64,000 bases of DNA from Zea mays (GCF_902167145.1 NC_050100.1:192069439-192133438), one strand, 5' to 3'; shown: positions 46,392 to 56,942, counted from the first letter of the stretch. A program made the numbers and translations. The notes: a model not told the origin generated them from the sequence alone.

Positions 46392-47103
46392 TACTTAACT
46401 CGGGGTGACCACTATGCCCTGCTAACGGAGCAATCGACTTAAGTCGGCAATGACTTAAGGCGGTGCAACATGCTCACGCTTACTTAACTCGAGGTGACCA
46501 CTATGCCCTGCTAACGGAGCAATCGGCTTAAGTCGGCAACGACTTAAGGCGGTGCAACATGCTCACGCTTACTTAACTCGGGGTGACCACTATGCACTGC
46601 TAACGGAGCAATCGACTTAAGTCGGCAACGACTTAAGGCGGTGCAACATGCTCACGCTTACTTAACTCAGGGTGACCACTATGCCCTGCTAACGGAGCAA
46701 TCGGCTTAAGTCGGCAACGACTTAAGGCGGTGCAACATGCTCACGCTTACTTAACTCGGGGTGACCACTATGCCCTGCTAACGGAGCAATCGGCTTAAGT
46801 CGGCAACGACTTAAGGCGGTGCAACATGCTCATGCTTACTTAACTCGGGGTGACCACTATGCCCTGCTAACGGAGCAATCGGCTTAAGTCGGCAACGACC
46901 TAAGGCGGTGCGACATGCTCACGCTTACTTAACTCGGGGTGACCACTATGCCCTGCTAACGGAGCAATCGACTAAAGTCAGTGGCGACTTAAGCCGGTGC
47001 AACATGCTCACGCCTACGCAATTCAGGGTGACCACTACGCCCTATTAACAAAAGCAATCGACTTAAGTCAGCAGCGACTTAAGGCGACCTGACGTGATTA
47101 CAA
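46392..47103 (+). repeat. Tandem array, eight 89-bp units, downstream of I pol
   Basis: The marker TACTTAACTC starts units at 46392, 46481, 46570, 46659, 46748, 46837 and 46926, and a variant at 47015: exact 89-bp spacing. The last two units are more diverged. Each standard unit contains an inverted repeat, CTTAAGTCG and CGACTTAAG around GCAA (for example 46527-46548). There is no coding potential. Confidence 0.95.
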
Positions 47104-47301
47104 TTGCTCATATAAGGATGACTTCTATATCCCGCAAACAAATTTCATAACCATCGCGCATCGTTTTACTACTGCAAATTTACAGACTGATGAATTCTGA
47201 AACAATACGAGAATAACAATGTCGTTTAAGTACTGAAATGACGTCCTCTAACAAATGTCTGACCATGCTAACCGCGCGCTCAGAGCACGCAAAATGTTTC
47301 T
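47104..47301. other. Spacer after the 89-bp array
   Basis: About 200 bp, AT-rich, between the array and the stop codon of the antisense gene, presumably that gene's 3' untranslated region. No clear polyadenylation signal is visible. Confidence 0.4.
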
Positions 47302-50300
47302 CTACTTGGTGATATTTTTCTCAAGAGCGATCGATGAGGAAGGACGACTCGAGGAATCAGGGGCAGCATTCACATCAGCCCTTATATCTTCGGGAACAAC
47401 CACGCCGGGTCTCCTCGTCAAGATTCGCCCCGCCCGAATAGCCTTGTCCATGGCTCTGTCGCGCTGGGCTCTGAGAGTAACAGAAGTTTCTTCGGCAACC
47501 TTGGCAGCCAGTCGAGCAGTTTCTAATTCCTGGACAATGGATTTCTTGGAAGCTCGGAGTTCTTTGATGGTAGCGTCCTTCGCTGATATCAGCTGCTTGA
47601 GTCGGGTCACTTCATCCGTGGATTCCTGCAGCTTACAGTGTTGATTGTCCAATTCTTCCATAGTAAAGCGGTGACTCCTCTCCAAGATGGTCAGTGAGTT
47701 GCTAGAATCACGATACAATCTGTCAAGACTGTCATGAGAAGCAGCAAGGATACGTTTTTCTTCCTGCAAGCAAAAGACAACTACCTCAAAAACCAAGCAA
47801 GTAATAGGAGCACAACAAGGCAAAGCACAGTTTCATAAGTCACCTTTTCATAATTGAGCTGAGCATGAAGAGAAGAACTCAGTGCATTGGCATCATCCAA
47901 GGCAGCCGAGACCTGAGTAAGTTCGGTCTGACTTTGAGAGTATTTTTCCTCGAAATCAGCGCACCGCTGGACCAATTCAGCCTGATCTCGGGAATGTTTC
48001 TCCTCAAGAGTGGAGATGTGTCGAGTCATACCTAGCAAGAGACAATCAAACAAGAAGGGGTCAGAATGTAAAGCAGTCTACAGTGAAGACAAGGAGAAGC
48101 AAAAAAGCACTAACCAGCGTTGGTCGCCTCCAATTCAGAGACACGATGCTGAAGTGACACTGGATTCCAACATGCAAGTGACAAAGCTACTTCTGGGACA
48201 GAAGCACCCTGTAACCTCAGCTGGCTAGCCATCCCATCCACCAAAGCCTGATGAGAAGAACAAATGAGCGTAATGACAGCAGTTTGTGCAAAGTAGAAAC
48301 CAAGCTAAAATACATCACAGTACCTGGAGGTTGGAAAAGAACGAAGGGATTCCCAAATTAGGAGAGATCAATTGATAACTGGGCGTAAGGCCACTACCCG
48401 AAGCAGCTTGCAACAAACCAGCAGGAATCAACTCGGTACCATCAACAGAGCCCAACACTCGGTCAGCAGGAACGTTGTCCTCTAAAGCGACTCCCTGGTC
48501 CAAGGTTTGGGCTACCACCATACAGCCGGAGTGAGGAGGCGATCCCGCATGAACGTCCATGGAAGTACAGGAGGGAGACCCCGCTCAGACACCCTCGGGG
48601 GCTAGGTCATAGTTTGCACTGCCCACTTGAGCCGGATCATCCCCGGCAGCACCCTCGGGGGCTGGGCAGTGGCTTACACTTCCCACCCGAGCCAAGTCAT
48701 CCCCGGCGACATTCTCGGGGGCTGGGCATGTGTCAACACCATCCTTGGGGTCCGAGTTCTCTGCAGTAGCCACCTTTAAGGTTGACGGACCCTCAGCAAC
48801 TTCCATAGGACCAGGACGATCCAAGTCAGTCTCCCGACCCTCGAGATCGCGCTCTAAGGTCGACGAGGCACGGGATGACCTCAACCCAGCATCAAGCACG
48901 TCAGCGCAAACCTCCATCACACCATCATCCACTGGCTCCGATAACAAGTCCTCTGGAACCATATCCTCAAGAGTCTGATCAAAGTTGGCCAGGGACAGTT
49001 CGTGCAGACCAATGAGAGCAGACAAAGTAGGAGAGGGAACTCCACTACTTTCACCGCTGGCGATGAACTGCCGACTGTTTTTCTGAGTCAAAGGAACTTC
49101 ATCTTCTTCCTCCTCGTCATCCACATTGGCAACACAAGCAGCACCCCCATTGGGATCAGCAACAGATGGAGCACCCACATTGGGATCAGCAGCGGATTGG
49201 GTACACCCATTGGGTTCAGCATCAGTAAATTCGGTCACAGGCACTTCTTCAGCAGCAGGAACCAAGGTACCAGCGTCCCGATCCAAACTGGATACTCGCC
49301 GGAGGCGTCTTCTTTTCTTCTTCTGCTCATCAGTAGAAGGATCAGGCTGATTGGCTCGGCAAGGGCGCCTCGGGCGAGTACTGGCAGGTTTCTGAGTATC
49401 CAAAGTTGTATCAGCCTCTGGGAGGGGCGCCACTACTAGTGCCCCAGCAGGAGCAGCATCAGAAGAATCCTCAGCCAGCAAATCAAGCATAGCGCTTATC
49501 TCTGCATCACTAGGGTTCAGGGGCACCTCAAAATGGACCTACCGTTCATCATCAGGAATCTCCCCAAGCGAGGCAACCAAGGCACTAACTTCTTCAGCAG
49601 AGGGTCGCACTCTAAGGCCCAAACTGCCATCAGTGACAGGTGGATTCGACACAAAAAGGGTGAAGGCTTTGGGAGGAGGCAGGTTCCAGGCCGAGTATGC
49701 CACTGGAGCACCAACATTTGACACTTTGCCTCTAAGGATCATCTCAAGTCGGCTCACCAAGTCTGCAGAGGGAATTTTTCTGTTGGTAACCCGAGTTGAG
49801 TCGGCTAGGCCTCGATACAGATAAGCTGGGTATGCCCTGTCCTTCAACGGCTGAATATTCTTGAAAACAAAATCAGTAACCACAGCTTCAGCAGTCAGAC
49901 CCCTCTCTTTCAGCAGTCCAACTTCAGCTAGCAACGCACCTGCCTTAGCTACCTCCTGATCTGTGGGAGACTCGGTCCAGCTTGGGGTGCGAACGTCCGG
50001 CTGTCTTCCCGACCGAGGGGGGAGAGAGTTCCCATAATTCTCAACTATGAACCACTCCAAGCGCCATCCCTTGATACTGTCCTTGAGAGGGATCTCGAGA
50101 TATTCAGTCTTCCTCCCGCGGCGCATCTTCAAGCTGGCACCCCCAACCAACTGATGTTGTCCTCCGGCCATCCCAGGGCGACAATGATACAAGTATTTCC
50201 ACAACCCGAAATGTGGCAGCACGCCGAGAAAGGCTTCGCATAAATGAACGAAAATGGAGATTTGCAGGATAGAATTGGGGTTCAAATGGGTCAAGTTAAG

Positions 50301-50597
50301 ATGGTAGAAATCAAGGAGGCCGCGGAAAAAGGGAGAAATGGGAAGGCCAAGGCCGCGGAGAAGGAAAGGGGCATAAACAACAGACTCATGGGTATCCTCA
50401 GTTGGAACAGTAAACCCGTGGCAAATCCGCCAAGAATAGAGTTCCCGCGGAGGAAGAACCCCGATGGACACGAGGTGGAGAAGTTCAGGCTCAGAGATGA
50501 CGGATATGTGGTTACCTGCGAAAGGCAACTGGCTGTTGGGTTCGATTGGAGGAATCACCACGGCAGACGAACTCGAGGTTTTCCTCTTGGGCGCCAT
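47302..50597 (-). pseudogene. Antisense spliced gene in element I (gene23-like), two stops
   Basis: Minus-strand gene with four exons that I infer from GT-AG borders and frame: 50597-48324, 48247-48115, 48031-47844 and 47763-47302. Exon phases agree (0, then 1 completed by exon 3, then 0), giving about 1018 codons. Exon 1 has two in-frame stops, TAG 49541-49539 and TGA 48587-48585. The N-terminal ~200 residues (LLHLVSIGVLPPRELYSWR, ESVVYAPFLLRGLGLPISPF) resemble the plant 'putative gypsy type transposon' domain (PF04195, from memory). A low-complexity acidic middle includes a 20-residue repeat (APEGAAGDDPAQVGS). Exons 3-4 code a long coiled coil (ISTLEEKHSRDQAELVQRC, LKQLISAKDATIKELRAS). It lies antisense to element I between pol and the 3' LTR. 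Function is unknown. With the stops this copy is probably inactive. Confidence 0.75.
48588..48730 (-). repeat. 60-bp coding repeat in antisense exon 1
   Basis: The plus-strand marker CCTCGGGGGCT occurs at 48593, 48653 and 48713, exactly 60 bp apart, encoding about 2.3 copies of a 20-residue acidic repeat on the minus strand. Confidence 0.85.
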
Positions 50598-50749
50598 CTC
50601 GATTCTATCGGCGAGCAGAGTGGAAGGCAAATTGCGGAAGGGATTCGGAAGCAAGAAAGCAAGAACTAGGGCACGGAAAGCAGAGGCGGCTAAAAGCGCA
50701 GCACTTATGGGATATTCCCGAGCCGGATACCGTTTCAAAAAAGTGCCCA

Positions 50750-51320
50750 GTCAGCACCCGGCAGTTATTTCCAAAACGCCGGCGTGCCACGTGATCACCC
50801 GGCAGTGATTTCCAGAACACCGGTACGCCACCTCATCACTCGGCTATCATCCTCAAAGTGGCCCACGCAGCCTGCCATCGCTCGGCGTTACCTCTAAAAC
50901 GCTGGCATCCCCTCCAGTCACTCGGCGTTACCTCTAAAACGCTGATATCGTGTTCAGTCGCTCGGCATTACCTTTAAAACGCCGACGTCGCCCTCCAGTC
51001 ACTCGGCGTTACCTCTAAAACGCTGATATCGTGTTCAGTCGCTCGGCATTACCTCTAAAACGCCAACGTCGCCCTCCAGTCACTCGGTGTTACCTCTAAA
51101 ACGCTGATATCGTGTTCAATCGCTCGGCGTTACCTCTAAAACGCCGACGTCACCCTCAGGTCACTCGGCAGTTATCTCTAAAAACTCCAACATTGTGTTC
51201 AGTCGCTCGGCGTTACCTCTAAAACGCCGACATCGCCCTCAAGTTACTCGGCAATTATCTCTAAAAGCTCTCTGACATCATCTACAAGTCGCTCGGCGGC
51301 TACTTCTAAAAGCATCAGTA
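50750..51320. repeat. Second tandem array, ~40-41-bp units
   Basis: The marker CTCGG recurs at 50881, 50921, 50961, 51002, 51042, 51083, 51123, 51164, 51206, 51247 and 51292, with more degenerate copies before 50881. Unit types alternate (...GCTGATATCGTGTTCAGTCG against ...GCCGACGTCGCCCTCCAGTC), giving a dimeric ~82-bp higher-order repeat in the middle. It lies between the two antisense genes, upstream of the longer one. Confidence 0.88.
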
Positions 51321-51632
51321 TGATGCCCGAGTTATTCACTTACTGCCTCAAAGGAATAAACTTCAAGAAAAAGCCGAGAAGAGGAATGATTCAGGAACTT
51401 CGAGTTATGAATATCAAAGAGAAATCATCACAGAGAAACCAACATCATTTCATTCATTAAAGGGAAGATAACATACTCACAAATCAACTCATTATGAGTT
51501 GATACTTCCCTATCACTACTACATTACATTACATTACTACTACTACTACACTACACTATACTACTCTACACTACTAAATACTACTACATTATTCTAACTA
51601 TACTATACTAATATCTAAAAGACCAGTGGCAT
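51321..51632. other. Spacer with TAC/ACATT microsatellite
   Basis: 51510-51610 is a degenerate TAC/CATTA simple repeat, directly downstream (in antisense direction) of the short acidic ORF, so it would fall in that transcript's 3' region. Nothing else is visible. Confidence 0.6.
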
Positions 51633-52073
51633 CTAGCCACTGGCCCTGTTGCTGCGGCCGCCGCTGCCGCCCTGGTTGCTGCCCCTGTTGCTGCTGCCCC
51701 GGTTGCTGCCCCTGCTGTCGCCGCCGCCGCCCTTGCCGCTGCCATCACCGTCAACGTCGCCACCGCCTTCGTCTTCGTCGTCGTCGTCGTCGCCGTCCTC
51801 GTCCTCGCCGCCGCCGTCCGAGTCCTCCTCATCTGAGGAGTACTCCGACTCATCCGAGCCCTCGAGCCCGAAGCGCTCGACGGCCTGGATGTACGTCCAG
51901 ACCTCCGCCGCGAGCCCCTGGGAGTCGTCTGAGTCGTCAGACGACTCACGCAGGGGAATGGGAGCCGGAGACCCCTCAGACTCAGAGGAGAACTCCTCCT
52001 CTGAGTACTCCGAGTCACCAAAATCCTCCGATGGAGGAGTTGGCTCACGCTTGCGCTTGTTGTTCTTGCCCAT
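51633..52073 (-). CDS. Short antisense acidic protein in element I
   Basis: Minus-strand ORF of 146 aa from ATG 52073 (codon 52073-52071). It begins MGKNNKRKREPTPPSEDFG, a short basic segment that could act as a nuclear localisation signal, continues with Ser/Asp/Glu-rich sequence (DSEYSEEEFSSESEG), a short mixed stretch (LAAEVWTYIQAVERFGLEG), a long Asp/Glu/Gly run and a Gly/Ser/Asn/Arg-rich tail (SNRGSSNRGSNQGGSGG). A TATA box lies about 80 bp upstream, so it looks like a separately transcribed unit. I do not recognise a family. The composition resembles acidic nuclear proteins, but simple-sequence coding could be fortuitous. A longer frame extends upstream to 52217, past the TATA box. Confidence 0.5.
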   Translation of the reverse strand: MGKNNKRKREPTPPSEDFGDSEYSEEEFSSESEGSPAPIPLRESSDDSDDSQGLAAEVWTYIQAVERFGLEGSDESEYSSDEEDSDGGGEDEDGDDDDDEDEGGGDVDGDGSGKGGGGDSRGSNRGSSNRGSNQGGSGGRSNRASG

Positions 52074-52150
52074 GGTGGAAGCGAGAGGGAGAGAAGAAAA
52101 GCAAGCAACAGAGAATAGCAAGAGATGTGGAAAAACCGGAGAGACAACGG

Positions 52151-52161
52151 CATTATTTATA
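52151..52161 (-). promoter_or_regulatory. TATA box upstream of the acidic antisense ORF
   Basis: The minus strand reads TATAAATAATG at 52161-52151. A start about 25-35 bp downstream would leave a leader of about 50 nt before ATG 52073. Confidence 0.5.
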
Positions 52162-52217
52162 GAAGGAGAAGGCAACTGCTCACCTCCAACCGCGGTCATT
52201 GAACAGTCGCAAAGCAT

Positions 52218-53244
52218 TCAATAAGCACTTCAACCCGTCTGAAGACACGTCAGGCGGCTGACGCCGTTTCACGCAACACAACACCCATTGGGACTCCAGT
52301 CAACAGCGTGGAGGATATGATTACACCCGCCGTCACATCACATTACTACTCAGAAGCAGCCGGCTAAAACACTCAGCGTACCAAGCCGTCCCTTGCCCAC
52401 ACCCATTGGGGGGACGCCCAGGAATTATCAGTATATTTTTCAAAATGGTCACATCTGTGCAGGGCATGCAGTGAATACCCCAAGACAAAAATGAGATATC
52501 AGTAAGGATCAGAGGAAAGCCAAATATAGCCAGTGAAGTACAAAATATGGCCGACAGAAGCGACGTGAAGACTAGACAGAGAACGTCCATCAAACGTCCA
52601 ATCAGTCGCATAGCAAATAAATTGCACTACCTAGCAAGATATGGATGGATTGCGAACTCGGCTGCTAAAGACAAAATACATGCTGACCTCTGAAGCATAA
52701 TATTGATGACATAATGCTGACCTCCAAAGCATAATGCGGATAGCATCGGGCCGATTTTTACAAGCAGAAAGGATAATCTTCAGCAAAAAGACACAAAAGG
52801 AAGACCTTCGAATGGATTATCCTCAAAAATCCACTTGAAGGTCGGGGGCTACACCCATTGGGTGCACCTTCGATGCACCCCATGGATCATCATTCCAAGC
52901 CAAGATAGTGCCGACTTCTAAGGCATGGGACAAGATTAAAGACAAGGCTGGCCCTCAACCAAAATGCAGAAGTAAAAATGGAAAAAAATTCTGGTGAAGA
53001 CCTTCGAGTAGATTATCTTCTAAGATCTACTCGAAGCTCGGGGGCTACACCCATTGGGTGCACCTCCGGTGCACCCAATGAAGTTCAGGGTCTTACAAAA
53101 CGAAATGCCGACCTCTAAGGCACAAGCACGAAACAAAGCTTTGGTTTACGAGTGATCAAAGCAGGAGGAGACAGCAAGAAGTCATTCTTTTCAAATCACC
53201 TGCAAGCTGGACCTAGGATCTTTGGGCTGATTACCTCTAAATTA
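52218..53244 (+). other. Spacer before I 3' LTR with PPT-like repeats
   Basis: A diverged direct repeat, each copy with AAGACCTTCGA, then GATTAT, then TCGGGGGCTACACCCATTGG and a hairpin-like GGTGCACC/GGTGCACCC, lies at about 52803-52890 and 52998-53090. The TCGGGGGCT in each equals the core of the true polypurine tract at 53253. No gene is supported. Confidence 0.6.
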
Positions 53245-53262
53245 ACCCAAAGATCGGGGGCT
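53245..53262 (+). other. Polypurine tract of element I
   Basis: AACCCAAAGATCGGGGGCT ends directly before the 3' LTR start TGTGGGGGATAG at 53263. Confidence 0.7.
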
Positions 53263-53891
53263 TGTGGGGGATAGATATCCCCCGGGTCCACTAAAAGAGT
53301 AAAAGACCTCACGAAAGGCCCAGGGGCCCAATAAATCGTAAGGTCATTCTTTCGTGGGCCTGGGGAGGAACAATCAGCAAAGCAGTTTGACACAAGGCCG
53401 GATTGGTGCAAACACGGACGGCCCACAACGTCGAGCGAGCGACCACAACAGAGATCCGACTTTCCCGCGCTGGAGCCCCCATGCAACGGAGCCATGCGAA
53501 GATAGGTCGGCAGAACTACAAGGAGATAAACTCAAACAGTTCACTATCTTTTAGCTACACATAGTTATCATATCCACATGTATCGCCCCACGGTCGAGTA
53601 TATAAGGCCTAGGGGGCACCCCTTCAGAACGATCGACCCTATTACTTAGCCACCCACACCAACTCTCTGCATTCTCAATTCAGAGAGCTCTCTTGTAACC
53701 TCGTTCACCAAGCATACTCACCAGGACGTAGGGTGTTACGCGTCTCTAAGCGGCCCGAACCTGTAAACATTGTCCATTGTCCCTCGTGCATCTGGCACTA
53801 ACCATTTTGCTACAGTCGTCGACACCGTCCTACTCCTAAAAACACCTTGAGGGGCAACCCCGGGTGTGCGGTCGGACCCAAAACACCGACA
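53263..53891 (+). mobile_element. Element I 3' LTR
   Basis: 629 bp, about 98-99% identical by eye to 39593-40221. It ends AACACCGACA and is followed by the target duplication GTAGC (53892-53896). Confidence 0.92.
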
Positions 53892-55609
53892 GTAGCCTTT
53901 ACAAAGACTCCCCTCATCCCCTGGTGCATAGCTGCTCGTTAGGTTTTGCCAGTCGTACAAACGCAGTACACCTCCCCAAGGTGGGTGACTAACAAAACCA
54001 AATCGAAAGAACCTCTGCACCCCAACCTTGGCAGAGCGAGCACTACGCCCCGGCCCCCATTGACGACCGTCCGGTAAAGCCAACTACACCCCAGGTTCAT
54101 CTAATTAATCAGCTAAGGGCGTCCCATTCTACCCTCATGGTTGTACTGTTATCCCGGGTGGTCACTCCATGAACAGGTACTTACGGAGAGGTACTCAGGA
54201 AAAAGGCCTGAGCCCCCTAAGGTATCACAAAATCATCCACATAATCAGGATGACAGTATCGTATCATAAATGTTCACATCATGTTCATTGATTAAGTTAA
54301 GGCAGTAGCAACATGCTAACCATGATAACCTCAAAAGGTAAACAAGTATAAGTGAATACAGACTAGTCAATCCTTAGGTTTCATAAAGTAATGCGGGACA
54401 GTGAATCATAAAGTATGTAGGACATAATGGGTCAGAGGACACTTGCCTTCACCAGGTTGCTGCTTAGGGAGGTCTCCAACAACACACTCAGGAACCTCGG
54501 ACTGCTCGTTGTCTAAATAAAGCGAGCATGCATTCAATATATTTGGAAAGTACAAATGAACATCACACCAAACATGTACAAACATTAGAACACATCTTAA
54601 AAGGACACAATACTACATAAGGGATAATGAATTCAGGGTGTAACATAAACTATAACATACATTAACTTTATTTGAAAATAGATTACTATTTCCCCTAAGT
54701 GTTACTTACAAGTACATAAAAATAGTTGAACTTATTTTATTGTGACCTAAAATTTAGAACAGAGATGAACTTATGTAATACATATTATTAATCTCACAAG
54801 CTTAAACAAGTTTAAATCTCTAAGGTTCTCCTTTTATTTATTTTATTAAATAAATAAAACATACACCTACATTAGTTCATATTCAATCCTAAAAATTAGA
54901 GTGTGCAGACAGTAAGTGAAATCATTTTATTTAGACAGAGAATAATCCTATGAACATTTTGCAATTTGAATCACTAAATTTGGAGTTCATATGCAAAAGT
55001 TATGAAATAAACAAGTTTGGGAATTCAAAATATGAAATTAGGGTTAATTCTATAAATATTTAAAAGTCCAGGGCTAAATATGCAAGATTATAGGGGCCTA
55101 CGCGCGAAAACCAGGGACGGCGGATTGATTTCCAATAAATCGAGGGTCTCTTTAAGAAAAGTACCGCGCGAAGGGGTATCGGGTGAATCTAACCGCTAGA
55201 TCAGAAACCGACGGCCGAGATTAGATCTGCGGCTGAGGGCGCGCGCGTGGGTGGGCGAGCGCTGATAGGCGGGACAGGGAGTGTCAGCGACAGAGGGGGA
55301 GAGCACGCTGACCGAGCGGGCCCAGCGCCAGAGGGGAAACGGACGGCTACAGGGGTCCGAGGGGGTCTGAGCCGTTTGATCAAGATCGGATGGGGAAATC
55401 AGACCGGGAAGGATGAGCGGCTGCGGGCGGCGCTGACAGGCGGGACAGGGCGTCAGGCGCACGTGCGCGAAGCGGTACCCGTGGTCCGAGCCGTTCGATC
55501 TGAATCGGACGGAGGGGATCAGACCGGGGAAACAGACGGCTGCAGACGGCGCCGCTCCTCTCCGCGGCAGTGAAATCGCCGGAGTTGAGGCGGGCGCGAG
55601 CTAGGGTGG
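53892..55609 (-). mobile_element. Tekay-type LTR H, right part
   Basis: It continues H after element I and aligns inverted with A's LTR (for example TGTTCATTGATTAAGTTAAG near 54283 against the complement of about 9316-9335, and the segment near 54420-54520). The GC-rich part (55160-55600) has open frames without protein similarity. It is cut at 55609 by D, and the rest is beyond the window. Whether H is a solo LTR or part of a full element cannot be decided. Confidence 0.8.
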
Positions 55610-55849
55610 TGAAAGGGAAATATGCCCTTGGGCCATTTCTAAGTATTTTGGTGATTGAGTGTCAACACAAGTGCTTAAATGTGAATCAATGCCCATGGAT
55701 GAACAAAGTGCAAATCTAGAGCAAAGGTATGTTTCTAAGTCTTAGTACATTGGTTTTGTGTACTAATATACTTGTCTAAGTATTAGAAACAGGAAGAAGA
55801 AGAAAAGAAGAGAGTTGGCTGTGTACAGCCAAGAGGCTGTTTCGGTCTG

Positions 55850-56230
55850 GGGCACCGGACTGTCCGGTGGTGCACCGGACAGTGTCCGGTGGTGCACCGG
55901 ACAGTGTCCGGTGCGCCAGGCTGCCTCGGCCGAAGAGGCCGCTCTCGGGAATTTGCTGACGGTGTACGGCTAAAATTCACCGGACTGTCCGGTGTGCACC
56001 GGACTGTCCGGTGAGCCAACGGTCGGCCGGGCCAACGGTCGGCCGCGCGATCTGCGCGGGACACGTGGCCAAGCCAACGGTCGGAAGGGGGCACCGGACT
56101 GTCCGGTGTGCACCGGACATGTCCGGTGCGCCAACGGCTCCCAGATCTGCAACGGTCGACTGCGCTGTTTAAGGAAGGAAATCGGGCACCGGACAGTGTC
56201 CGGTGTGCACCGGACTGTCCGGTGCGCCCA
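55850..56230 (+). repeat. Cluster of CACCGGAC(A/T)GTCCGGTG palindromes in D LTR
   Basis: Copies and near-copies lie near 55853, 55873, 55896, 55978, 55998, 56093, 56113, 56187 and 56208. Some have an inserted TG in the centre. Copy number differs from the 3' LTR. Confidence 0.85.
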
Positions 56231-56291
56231 ACGACAGAAGGCAAGGATGGCCTTCTGGATTTGTTCTCAACGGCTCCTAGCTGCCTTGGGG

Positions 56292-56300
56292 CTATAAAAG
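56292..56300 (+). promoter_or_regulatory. TATA box of D 5' LTR
   Basis: CTATAAAAG lies just downstream of the palindrome cluster, which places that cluster in the upstream promoter region. Confidence 0.7.
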
Positions 56301-56895
56301 GGACCCCTAGGCGCATGGAGGAGAACACCAAGCATTCCTACAACATTCCTAAGCACCAAGACATCGCTCTCGCGCATTCGTTTCATTGTGATAGCATATA
56401 GAGCTCTTGTGGAGTTGTGAACTCCTTGAGTGGTGTTGCGAGCTCTTGTTGCGACTTGTGTGCGTGTTGTTGCTCTGATCTTTTGAAGTCTTGTGCGCGT
56501 TGCTCATTCCCCCTTGCTCTGTGTTTCTTTGTGAACTTCAATTGTAAGGGCGAGAGGCTCCAAGTTGTGGAGATTCCTCGCAAACGGGATTGAGAAAAAG
56601 CAAGCAAAACACCGTGGTATTCAAGTGGGTCTTTGGACCGCTTGAGAGGGGTTGATTGCAACCCTCGTCCGTTGGGACGCCACAACGTGGAGTAGGCAAG
56701 CGTTGGTCTTGGCCGAACCACGGGATAAACCACTGTGTCACCTCTGTGATTGATCTCTTGTGGTATTGTGTTTTGTTGAGACTCTTTTCTAGCCACTTGG
56801 CATTTAGTGAGCTAACACTTAACAAGTTTTTGTGGCTATAAGTTTAAGTTTTACAGGATCACCTATTCACCCCCCCCCCTCTAGGTGCTCTCAAT

Positions 56896-56908
56896 TGGTA
56901 TCAGAGTC
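56896..56908 (+). other. Primer-binding site of element D
   Basis: TGGTATCAGAGTC, complementary to the initiator tRNA-Met end over its first 11 bases, two bases after the LTR. Confidence 0.85.
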
Positions 56909-56942
56909 GTTCTCTTCAAGAAGGGACTAATCGCCCGAAGAG

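Larger units (their letters stand above)
39593..53891 (+). mobile_element. Element I: Grande-like Gypsy (Tat lineage), 14.3 kb
   Basis: The element has two 629-bp LTRs, a 5-bp target duplication GTAGC (39588-39592 and 53892-53896), a gag-pol with two RNase H domains (typical of the Tat lineage), and about 7 kb between pol and the 3' LTR that holds two tandem arrays and two antisense genes. Size, LTR length and an antisense gene between pol and 3' LTR agree with what I remember of maize Grande and its gene23. By eye the LTRs differ at about eight of 629 positions, so it is older than A, C and D. Confidence 0.88.
55610..56893 (+). mobile_element. Element D 5' LTR
   Basis: 1284 bp, TGAAAGGGAAAT to GTGCTCTCA. 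The TATA box CTATAAAAG lies at 56292-56300. The promoter-side half holds many copies of the palindrome CACCGGAC(A/T)GTCCGGTG between 55850 and 56230. Confidence 0.92.

Noticed and set aside
46392..47103. Possible CRISPR-like array of regular repeats
   Set aside because: The full 89-bp unit repeats head to tail without unique spacers; it is a retrotransposon tandem repeat in a plant genome.
49526..49545. Additional intron removing the TAG at 49541-49539 in the antisense gene (a GTAGGT donor-like site is present)
   Set aside because: The nearest usable AG would give an intron of only about 40 bases, and the frame continues unchanged after the stop, so a point mutation is simpler.
55196..55573. 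ORFs in the GC-rich part of H
   Set aside because: Overlapping frames on opposite strands within an LTR; no recognisable protein.
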